Notes under the pieces: model-generated
Told to the model about the DNA's origin: nothing
What the model saw: the letters and a program-made list of their open reading frames with translations, nothing else
Databases searched by the model: none
Assembly (NCBI GenBank): GCA_021927905.1
Contig: BLLK01000036.1
Span: 1 to 34,663, forward strand
Direction: 5' to 3'
Length of the DNA stretch: 34,663 bases
Source of the DNA: Chaetoceros tenuissimus
Lineage: Eukaryota > Bacillariophyta > Thalassiosirophyceae > Chaetocerotales > Chaetocerotaceae
In this document: positions 9,826 to 18,305 of the stretch, one piece after another
Layout of the letters: each line of letters starts with the position of its first letter
Position numbering within the stretch: position 1 is the first letter of the stretch
Translations under genes and position numbers: made by a program

Positions 9826-9834
9826 AAGAAGGAG
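9826..9834 (+). promoter_or_regulatory. Polypurine tract of the retrotransposon
   Basis: Nine purines (aagaaggag) lie immediately before the 3' LTR, the expected place for priming plus-strand DNA synthesis. The tract is short but correctly placed. Confidence 0.7.
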
Positions 9835-10230
9835 TGTGAAGTTATGAGGGGTGAGACGACCGAGTTATTGACCCCTTCAGAAGCAACACGTCGCCAAAAC
9901 TAAATTCTCATTGAAGGAACTAAATTCTGTGACCACGTCACAAGACGAGGCTAAAATCTCTCATGCGGGACACGATCGTTTTAAAAGAAATACAAGAAAC
10001 ATTTCCATTCAAAATAAAAGAGTGAAGTGATCGATATCCAATACATCAATAGAAACATGCACCAACAGATCAAACACATATAATATACGAGTCGACGTAA
10101 GCAGTGCCACGTCAGCTCGAAAGGAAGGATTTCAAAAAGGGTTGAATTCCGAAGTTCATAATTTACTTATAAAATAGAAAATTGCAAAATTGCACGCGAG
10201 CCCAACTGACTTCTAGCCAGTTATCTCACA
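9835..10230 (+). repeat. 3' LTR of the Copia element
   Basis: 396 bp, identical copy of 3545-3940. Its last bases, ttatctcaca, provide on the minus strand the TGA (10228-10226) that now ends the lipase reading frame. Its promoter motifs (ACGTCA at 9935 and 10109) point rightward, antisense into the lipase gene. Confidence 0.95.
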
Positions 10231-12502
10231 AGCTACCAGAGGAGAAATTGCCGCGAAGGCCCATTCCTCGCCATCCCACTGGTACCTCAATGTCATCGTC
10301 ACTATTTTCATCTTCTCTATGGCTGTGTAAACCATTACCACTGCTACCATCAAGGGCATGATCTAGATTATGTCTATCAGTGATACCAAGACCACTCATA
10401 TTGACAAGACTTGCGCTAGTGAAGAAACTAGGAACCCTGTTAGACATTGACTGTTGTAATTCGTCTGTGGCATTCTTAGATGAAGCACTAGACTCTCTAT
10501 TTAAAAGACGAAGACGTAACTGTTGAACGCAGCGGTCAAGTGTCATTTCGACAGCTAAATGCGACTTGATTTTTGGAATGTACTTCCATGTTTCCCTCTC
10601 TGCTGCTTCTCCCCACTCCATGAATTCGTCATCACTAGGATTATAGATAACGTGAAGCATAGCAGAAAATAAAGATCTGTGACTTTTCCAAGGAATCAAT
10701 GAGATGTCAATATCCCTTCCCTCATATTCTTGAGTGAAAAACTGCTTGAAAAAACCTCTCCTTGTGTCCCACATTGGAGCAATGCGTTGGCCTCCCACAC
10801 TCTCCACAATATTTTCAACCCAAGCCTTTGCTTGCCTTTTCAAAAAGAGAAGAATCCCGGTTACCACGCCCATGAATCTGTTTGTCCACACGCACTTGTC
10901 AACCCCAAATGATGCTAAAACGACAGCATGTGGATTGGCTTGACTGATGATAAAATGGTTGATATTAAACATTTCGGAAAGTTGCTGCATTGGTAGATCT
11001 TGCTCCATACTTCCGTCAATGAAGCTTGCTTGAGTAGCAGATTCTGATCGCTCAGTTCCATCTGCATCCTTGACGAGTAGTTTATTCGGTTCAAAAACTC
11101 CAGGTAAGGATGATGATGCTACTGCTGCAGACCATACAAGAACATGAGGTGCAGTCAAATAGTTCAGTAGTCTAGGTGGATCCGAACGATTCTGCGGACT
11201 GACAATAATGTTTAGAATACGTCCTGTTCGATCAAAAGCTTCTTGGAAGGTGAAATTTCCAACATTAGCTCTGCAGCATTCTCGAAAGTGCTCAGTATCA
11301 TTCATCAGAACATCTTGTGCTCGCTTATGACCTGTAAATATATCATAGACGGTTGATGTAAATTTTCGAATTCCGACTGGGAAAAGAAGCTGCCAAGTCT
11401 TTTTTCCGTCGGCAAATGCACCTGCATCATTATGGAGAACTTCTGCTATTGCATTCTCTCGTGTTCGATGAAGATGCTGGTTTTGCTCAATTGACAATCG
11501 CTTTTTATTTTTTTGGGGACGGAAGAACTTAAGCATTAGTTTGCCACTATGTCCTGGAGCATGCGTTCCTTTCACTTCAAATAAATCTCGCTGACATTCT
11601 TCATTAGTCCTCGTTGCAATCATTGCACATACAATACTTCCAGCTGAAGCACCAGAAAGTACCCTGGGTAGTAATCCATTGTTCATTAGAGCTTTGACAA
11701 CTCCAACATGATAAAATCCAAGTGCAGCACCACCACTCAGCATTAAGGCAGTACGGCCATACATATGTCGTGTTTCATTAAAGAATGCAAGTTTGGCCTC
11801 AGTAGGAATACTTTCATCGTCTGGCAGAGGCACATTATCACAGACGAATTCAAGAGAAGTGCACACAATATTATGATATGTTTCTACAAGAACCTTGGTG
11901 CCTGCCAACGCTTTGGAAAAGAGTCCTTCATGCAACAAACCAAATTTATTTCTCGCAATACCACCTCTCAGTGTAAACATGAGATCAAAAACATCACGTC
12001 TTCGCATCAAATGTACCAACTCGTCAATTCTTGAAGATATTCGATCACTTTCATACAGTGGACAAGTAGGTTCTGTTCTCCACACATCATTTCCCTGTAT
12101 ATTATCAATTTGTTCAGCTAGATCCATCCATTCATCTTGTGACGTAGCCTCTTTTTGCTGTTTCTCCAATTGAGCAATCAATCTAGACCGCGATGAAAAG
12201 TTTGAATATATTTTGTGAACAATGGCAAGAACTTGATTGACTGTTACTACGCCTGTTTCTAATAGAATAGCTAGGGCTACTTGACGAGCTATAGCTTTTG
12301 GAACAAATACGAATTCAATCACTTCTGCAACATACTTCTTTAGAAAGGGTGCATTATTTTGAAGAAGATTTGTTACTCTGAGAAAATTTGAAAGAATGAG
12401 AGATTAGAAACTGGAAGGAAGGAAAGAATGAATACAATTCTAGCTCTAGACTTACTCTTCTAGCAGAGCTTCTGCTACTTGATGGATCTCGGGGTAGTCC
12501 AT
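10226..12502 (-). CDS. Patatin-type triacylglycerol lipase (SDP1/Tgl-like), C-terminus replaced by an LTR insertion
   Basis: Two exons: 12456-12502 (ATG at 12502, MDYPEIHQVAEALLE) and 10226-12377, with a 78-bp GT-AG intron (12378-12455). Product 732 aa. Known family role: hydrolysis of acyl chains from storage triacylglycerol at lipid droplets. Seen: a DUF3336-like N-terminal half (WRTEPTCPLYESDRISSRIDEL, DVFDLMFTLRGGIARN), the oxyanion loop GGAALGFYHVGVV, the nucleophile in GASAGS (Ser260) and the catalytic Asp470 in FIDGSMEQDLP, followed by SQANPH. The catalytic domain is complete. The frame ends two codons past the insertion: Ser-Leu, then TGA formed by the LTR terminus. The original last 55 codons remain at 3372-3539. 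The natural 3' UTR is also separated, so mRNA level may suffer more than the catalytic fold. The gene shares a divergent 398-bp upstream region with the small gene at 12901. Confidence 0.88.
10231..10236. repeat. Target site duplication, right copy (agctac)
   Basis: This is the copy of agctac that follows the CA end of the 3' LTR. It lies inside the lipase coding sequence (codons GGT AGC T.. on the minus strand). Confidence 0.85.
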
Positions 12503-12900
12503 TGTATTAGATGTTCTTCTTGTCTCTACCTATGTATTTTTATGCTTTCAACATTCTCTTGTTTTTTCCATCGATGCGTTCTTTTCTTGATTGATTCCAT
12601 CACCATGAAAAAAGTGACAAGCAGAAGAGAGTGTCACGGAACGAAACCCAACATGACGCGGTCTAAAAACAAGATGTCAAGTGACATTTGGATCTTCTCT
12701 CAGACACAATGAAATTAAAATCCGAAAAAAATAGAGTTGGCTGGTGTTGTTGTTGCACTGCTTCTTCTTTCTTCTTTGACTATGGGATACAATCACATTT
12801 ACCTTCTACTACAATTACATTTACCGTCTACCACAACAAGATCTTGTCCATCTCTTATTTAAACGCCGAACCTAAGAATCTACCGATACATTATTTCAAC
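12503..12900. promoter_or_regulatory. Divergent intergenic region, lipase / small secreted protein
   Basis: 398 bp between two divergent starts. It holds an AT-rich ttatttaaac (about 12855) about 45 bp before the right-hand ATG, and a short pyrimidine-rich near-repeat of ttaccttctacta / ttaccgtctacca (12800-12835). The open frame that extends left from 12901 has no sequence character and is not taken as coding. Confidence 0.4.
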
Positions 12901-13152
12901 ATGAGACTTGCATACCTTTTCCTTCTCTTATCAATTTTCTCGGTCGGCGATGGTGTACAGCTCCGTGCTGCTCGCCTCAGACAAGGTGATTGGGAATCGG
13001 TAACAGCTAGCAAATCCATCAATTCAAACCCATTGAATGTACCAATGCCAGAAACAGGAGATACTATATACTCTGCTTCAAATAAAATCACAGCGAATTC
13101 GGTGGCAATTCTTGGATTTGCACTTCTAACAGGAGATCTTTTGATGCACTAG
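12901..13152 (+). CDS. Small predicted secreted protein, 83 aa
   Basis: Not recognised. The ATG at 12901 was chosen because it starts a clear signal peptide (MRLAYLFLLLSIFSVGDG); codons upstream are low in coding character. The rest is short and polar (RAARLRQGDWESVTASKS), then a mildly hydrophobic C-terminal end (SVAILGFALLTGDLL), which could be a membrane anchor or a GPI-type signal. No Cys pattern is present. AATAAA at 13251 may serve its 3' end. Its downstream flank resembles the flank after the M11 peptidase gene (see the pseudogene at 13190). Confidence 0.55.
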   Translation: MRLAYLFLLLSIFSVGDGVQLRAARLRQGDWESVTASKSINSNPLNVPMPETGDTIYSASNKITANSVAILGFALLTGDLLMH

Positions 13153-13189
13153 AAGGTGACTCGACTCGACTCGCTAGTTAGTACCTGCA

Positions 13190-13586
13190 TCTGCCGCTCC
13201 CATGGAAATTACCTTCAGGCTTGATGTATGTAATGCAGTGGTACCCAATCAATAAAAGTACATGTTAAATTAGTTCATAAATAGTGGTTATACGAGAACA
13301 TCAAATCATTATCATTCCCCATTGACTCCAGCCAGCCAGCCAGTTTCTATGATAAAAAACATATTTCAATTTTCTCTCAAGAAGTAGGTACGTATGTATC
13401 TCACGAAAGGCATGAATAAGACAAGGAATATATGAATAGTATGCCACTCGCTTCATACTTTTGTAAGTCTGAAATTATATGGAAAGGAACACTCTTATGC
13501 ACAAAGTAATTCTGAAGTTTTCTACTCGAAAGAATAGTAACAATTGAAATTGAATACATGTAGTTACCGACACATAGGCTCATCAA
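13190..13586 (-). pseudogene. Degraded partial copy of the DOMON-monooxygenase 3' end
   Basis: About 13190-13540 aligns by eye with about 18200-18545. Shared pieces are gactcgactc, acatgtt(t)aatta, acaagaacatca-like, attccccaNtgact, tatgaatag, atgccact and gcaagtctgaaattatatgg-like. In the minus-strand frame (13401-13586) the remnant reads LQNYF...ASGILFIYSLSY, matching LQNYF-like FQNYFGQM...ASGIFSFSVLLFISL of the intact gene at 18306. Gaps and shifts break the frame, and nothing upstream of 13586 is recognisable. It is inferred to be an old local duplication left to decay. Confidence 0.65.
13251..13256 (+). terminator. Possible polyadenylation signal AATAAA
   Basis: AATAAA lies 99 bp after the stop of the small secreted gene. 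The consensus is not tested for this organism, but two other plus-strand genes in the window have AATAAA at a comparable distance (32262, 34044). Confidence 0.35.
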
Positions 13587-14286
13587 CTAATTAATTTTGA
13601 CTTGAAATTGGTGATACAATGATGGTAGCAATGAAATAATTTGCAATCAGGTAAAGAATTACTTCGAGATGAATGAGCAATGCATTATTTGAATCCAACA
13701 TACGTACTACTACCATTACAAGAAGGTAACATCAAGTTGCAGTTTTCTCAGTAATCACGGATCAAAGGGATTCTTCAAAATCAACACAACGAGTCATCAC
13801 TGACTCGCACAAGGGCAAGCTTACTTATTGGCAATTGGATTTCAGAGCTATTTTTTTCAAAAATTTTACTCACGATTCAAGTAGACCTATAGGCAGAAGA
13901 ACAGCAGTTGCAATGGATTGAATGAATGCTGCTATTAAAATAAAGAAACATTACCAGCAACCACTGAACCGAGCAAACAAACAAAAATACTGTATCTTCA
14001 AATTTGATGAGCTTGTTTGCAGTACGTAGACTAATAAAAAGTTGGTGAAGAAGAAAATTATTGGCCAAGAATAGCTAAAAAGCGACCATTGAGGCTAATT
14101 AGTTATAAATTAGATTCCAAAAACCTCAATGAAAGAGTCATCGTGCCAATAGTTGGACATTTATGGTCATGAGAGAAAATTCAAATTCTTTTCTACATAC
14201 CAAACATACCTTGATCATGGAAACACGCATATTTTTTAGTGGAAACTTCTCATAATACTGTGAATTTGGATTTGAACGGATCAATC
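13587..14286. other. Intergenic, nothing recognised
   Basis: 700 bp, AT-rich, no convincing coding frame. The last 100 bp before 14287 must include the promoter of the M11 gene; no clear TATA box is seen. Confidence 0.4.
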
Positions 14287-17200
14287 ATGAAGTTTTCAAA
14301 TGCATACCTCGTTGCATTCCTTGCTACAGCCTCCGGTTCTACCAATATTGACGATGTAAGTGTGTCATATCAATAGTTTGATACTTGGTTACAAGTAAGA
14401 AGGTACTTAGACATCATGCAGTTACTGAGGACGAGGAATGGTATGATAGCTCGACCAAGAGGAATCACGCACATTCCTTCTCTTATATACCTCAAAAAAC
14501 GTATGGCTGATCTTTTCTCTTCTTTGTTTCTCTTTAGCTAAGTGATTACGAAATGAACGAAAGGAAGCTGACCAGAGCAAAGTCTAACAAATGTACTATA
14601 CAAGTGGTTGACTATCTAGAAATTCCAGGTTCTAGTATGGGCACTGATGAGGACCTAGTTTTTGAGTGCGAGCTAGATGAGATGGATGGGGGTAAAAGTC
14701 TTCCAATTTTTGCTACGGAAGGTCAAAAGAAAGTTTTCAAAAAGTTGCTTGAAGATGGAAATCTCGTTGCAGCAGAGAGTAGTCTTGAATTTGGATCTGG
14801 TAATGCCGTTTTCAATCACGAGCAATTCTATATTTCACCTCTACTTGACGTGGAAGCAAGTATTAAGAAGGGTGATGATAAGATGACAAATACAGGTCGT
14901 AGACTTGATGGACGCAGACTTAGTGTCATGGGTGACAAACCTATGTTAGCAGTTCGTGTGGTAAGTTATTCTTGGGATATACAAGATTTTTGAAAGCGTG
15001 TGACAAAGTTGATACTAACGATTTCCTTTTTAGATTGATAAAAATGGTTTAGCTTATCCACACAATGCCGCAACCATGTCTGATAATATCTTTGGGAGTG
15101 GTAATGATCAAGTCAATCTAAGGAGTCAGTTGCGGGATTGTTCTCACGGAAAATTGAACATTGTTTATGATGGTGAAGTTTGGGAAACTACTGTTCCAGA
15201 AGTTCACCGTGCAGCACCAGGAGTCATTGAAGTCACGATCGATGTAGACATTACTACAAGTGATAGATACACCATTCATAATGCTGTTACCGCTGCTGTG
15301 AATACAAAGCTTGGGATTACTTTGCCTGGGCCTTTCGAACAAGTTATGTATATACTTGAAAAGTGCTACACTGGCTGTGGGTGGGCAGCTTACGCATATA
15401 TCAACAGTTGGATGTCGGTTTATCAGGCCCAATACTATTATATGGTAAGACTTCAATTTTGAGATTAACAATGTTTACTTTGAGAATTCATATTGACTAA
15501 CCAAATCATCATGGACAGCCCGGCGTTCAAGTGCATGAACTCGGAGTAAGTTTTCTCTGATTATATTCGAATAGATCTAAATTCCATACTTATCTAACTC
15601 ATATATTGTTTACTTCTTTCGCACAACTTTGGTATGGCTCACTCAGGAGGACTTGATGGACAGACTTACACTGATCACACTGGTATGATGGGAAATCCAT
15701 TGTACTCTGATGAGATTGGAAAAATGTGTTACAATCCAGCTAAAAACTGGTATCTCTCTAGAGGTGGGGCATTTGATTGGTATAAAGACCAGAAACTCCT
15801 GCTTGCACCTGACTCTGGGAATGGGGACTTTTTCCAAAGTATTGACATGGTGGGTATCGCGGACTACTCAGGCGATCAAAATGCACCTCCTGTAGTTGTG
15901 AAACTGGAAACTAATACAAATACGGATTACTTTATTGGATTTAATAGAGCAATTGGTGCTAACGCACAGAACGACGAAGCCGATAATGAAATTGTCATTG
16001 TTGAAACAGGAAGCAATGGTGAAGCCTATTCGCAAAGCTATTTGAAGGCGCATCTCGTTCAAGGCGAATCTTATACAATTGAAAATTTTTCAGTAGTAGT
16101 TCTCAATCTAACAATCACTGCAAAGAAAATTGATCTCAGCTCAAATCCAGCAGTAGCAAGCATTGATATTTCTTCTGTTGGTGCACCCCCTCCTTCGTGT
16201 AATACAGTATCAATTGCCATTACACAAGATAATTATCCATCGGAAACTTCTTGGGATATAAAAAACGCAGCAGAAGAGGTCATTTCATCGGGAGATGTGG
16301 ATGGAGTCTTTGGTTTAACTTTACTAGATGGAAACTATGTTTTCACTATTAATGATTCTTATGGGGATGGAATTTGTTGTGGTTACGGAAATGGTTCTTA
16401 CCAAGTTATCGTCGGTGGCGAAGTTATCAAAACTGGTGGAAATTTTGGATCCCAAGAAACTACAAACTTCGAAGTCTCTTGTGATTCTCCTACTACCAAT
16501 GGACCATCTCCACAGCCGGCTGCATCCGAGTCAAAGGAACCTTCTCCAAGTCCAACTTTTGTGCCAAGTAGTATTACTGCAAGCGACAAGCCATCATCCA
16601 AGCCATCAGTGTTTGAGTCAATAGAGCCTTCTCCAAGTCCAACTTTTGTGCCTACTATTACTGCAAGCGACGAGCCATCAGTGTTTGAGTCAATAGAGCC
16701 TTCTCCAAGTCCAACTTTTGTGCCTACTATTACTGCAAGCGACGAGCCATCACTGTTTGAGTCAATGGAGCCTTCTACAAGTCCAACTTTTGTGCCTACT
16801 ATTACTGCAAGCGACAAGCCCTCATCCCAGCCATCAGTATTAGAGTCGATGGAACCTTCCCCAAGTCCAACTTTTGTGCCTACTATTATAGCAAGCGATA
16901 AACCGAGTGTGCTGCCTACTTTGGCGAATTCTTCAAATCCAACAGTGCAATTCTCGGGATGGGTAAGTTAGTCGGCATTAGTGTTCCTTTCACTGATTTA
17001 TGTTTCTCATATATACCATTTTTAAACTTTTTTCTTTCCTTCTTGCCTATGTAGCCAACTTCACCACCAGTGACAACACAACCAATTAGTCAACCAAATT
17101 CACCACCAGTGACGCAACAGCCAGCAACATTACAGCCAATTAGCCAGCCTCCAGATGTCTTTCCGAGCTTGAGCCCTGTAAGCTCCCAAGATCTCGTTGA

Positions 17201-18110
17201 AGTGACAATCCTCACAGATAATTACCCAGGAGAAACATCTTGGCAACTCTTTGACTCCAATGGAAGCCTTCTACTAGATGGAGATAGCTATACGGTACGG
17301 GGAGAAATTTACCAAGACAGTTTGTACGTTGATAACTGGAGAACTCTTACTTTTCGCATCGAGGATACTTATGGTGATGGGATTTGCTGCTCCTATGGCT
17401 TAGGATCATATTCGATCAAAGTAAATGGTGAAACTACTTTAGTTGGTGGAGCCTTTGGAACTTTTGAAGAGAAAAAGTTGGATCCGTTTTGGTTTTGCGA
17501 GCACGGAGTTGAGACTGTAGATGGGGAAATTCTTTGTAAATGTTCACCATCTGAAAACAGAGTGGCTGTGAATCTCCTAACCGACAGATATCCTTTTGAA
17601 ACAAGCTGGAGCGTTGAGACTTGTGATGGGATGAGAGTTTATACTAGCAGCCGCTACTCCAATAGTTTCACACAATACTCTGAAAAATTTTGTATTTCAA
17701 AAGAAGAACCTCACCTATTTCAAATTATGGATTCATATGGTGACGGAATCTGTTGTGCATATGGACAAGGGAACTACAGCATTGACCTTGATGGTAAGAC
17801 TGTAGCTACATCTGAGGGTCGCTTTTCTAGAATTCAAATTAAGGAATTGAATGGTCAATGCCAAAATGCAATCGCAGCAATTGATGATCCAAGAGATAAA
17901 GCGCTTGATATCGATCCTCAATGTGAGATCTTTACAAAAAAGAAGACATGTAAGAAACAAGAATTTTGCAAATGGGACAGAAAGTCCAAAGTCTGTCAAG
18001 TGCAAGCGAAAATGGAAGAAAAGAAGTGTAAATATTGTCGTGCAACAGGAACAGCTTGCTGTGGTACGTGTGTCAAAAGAGGCCCTAGGGAAGATCGTGG
18101 GTGCTTCTGA
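14287..18110 (+). CDS. Secreted peptidase M11 (gametolysin-like) with three C-terminal DSYGDGICC modules, 6 exons
   Basis: Exons 14287-14355, 14538-14960, 15034-15444, 15519-15545, 15622-16962 and 17055-18110, all joining in phase 0, give about 1108 aa. Seen: a signal peptide (MKFSNAYLVAFLATASGS), a propeptide, the M11 core (MLAVRVIDKNGLAYPHNA, WAAYAYINSWMSVY), and the zinc motif HELGHNFGMAH (His307, His311, His317), followed by GMMGNPLY...MCYNPAKNWYL. After it come one beta module (about 16200-16490), a Pro/Ser/Thr stalk with 72-bp repeats, two more modules of the same kind (about 17200-17490 and 17560-17850; each DNYP/DRYP...ETSW...DSYGDGICC) and a Cys-rich tail. The family cleaves matrix or cell-wall proteins; the target here is unknown. 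Oddities: exon 4 is only 27 nt and carries HELG, and intron 4 (15546-15621) would have to end in CG, not AG. If CG is not spliced the enzyme is lost (stop TGA soon after). The 3' end is convergent with the monooxygenase. Confidence 0.82.
16530..16905 (+). repeat. In-frame 72-bp minisatellite in the M11 gene stalk
   Basis: About five copies of a 72-bp unit, slightly diverged at both ends, encode 24-residue units such as EPSPSPTFVPTITASDEPSV. It forms a Pro/Ser/Thr-rich linker between beta modules, probably extended and glycosylated. The middle copies are nearly identical, so copy number may vary between alleles. Confidence 0.85.
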
Positions 18111-18305
18111 ACTTTGAACTTGTTCGTCATTTTGAGATAATTTACTAAAATAGGGGTCTTTTAGTAAATTGTCCAAAGCTCTTTGTAGGAGACTCGACTC
18201 AGCGTTTGGCAGTTTTATCTTGAGGTCTAATGTTTGTTATGAAGTGGCTCCCGATAATTTTACATGTTTAATTATTAAACTAGTAGTAATACAAGAACAT
18301 CAGCC
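18111..18305. other. Convergent 3' region between M11 and monooxygenase genes
   Basis: 195 bp with an inverted repeat, aatttactaaaa/tttagtaaatt (18140-18170), that can form a stem between the two gene ends. The sequence after 18180 is the part shared with the degraded block at about 13160. Confidence 0.5.

Larger units (their letters stand above)
3545..10230 (+). mobile_element. Full-length Ty1/Copia LTR retrotransposon, CoDi-like, inserted in a lipase gene
   Basis: The element is 6686 bp: two 396-bp LTRs that I read as identical, a primer-binding site directly after the 5' LTR, gag, protease, integrase, reverse transcriptase and RNase H in that order (integrase before RT defines Copia), and a short polypurine tract before the 3' LTR. 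LTRs begin TGTGA and end TCACA. The flanks repeat agctac (3539-3544 and 10231-10236). The coding frame is the same from 4007 to 9781, interrupted only by TGA at 5444 and TGA at 6368. Identical LTRs mean insertion was recent relative to the neutral substitution rate. Its orientation is opposite to the interrupted lipase gene. Confidence 0.95.

Noticed and set aside
12688-12900. Upstream extension of the small secreted gene
   Set aside because: No ATG-led signal and poor coding character; the signal peptide begins at 12901.
13877-14068. 63-codon minus-strand frame
   Set aside because: AT-rich chance frame with no match to the duplicated monooxygenase block.
16530-16905. CRISPR-like array
   Set aside because: The units are contiguous without unique spacers and encode an in-frame stalk.
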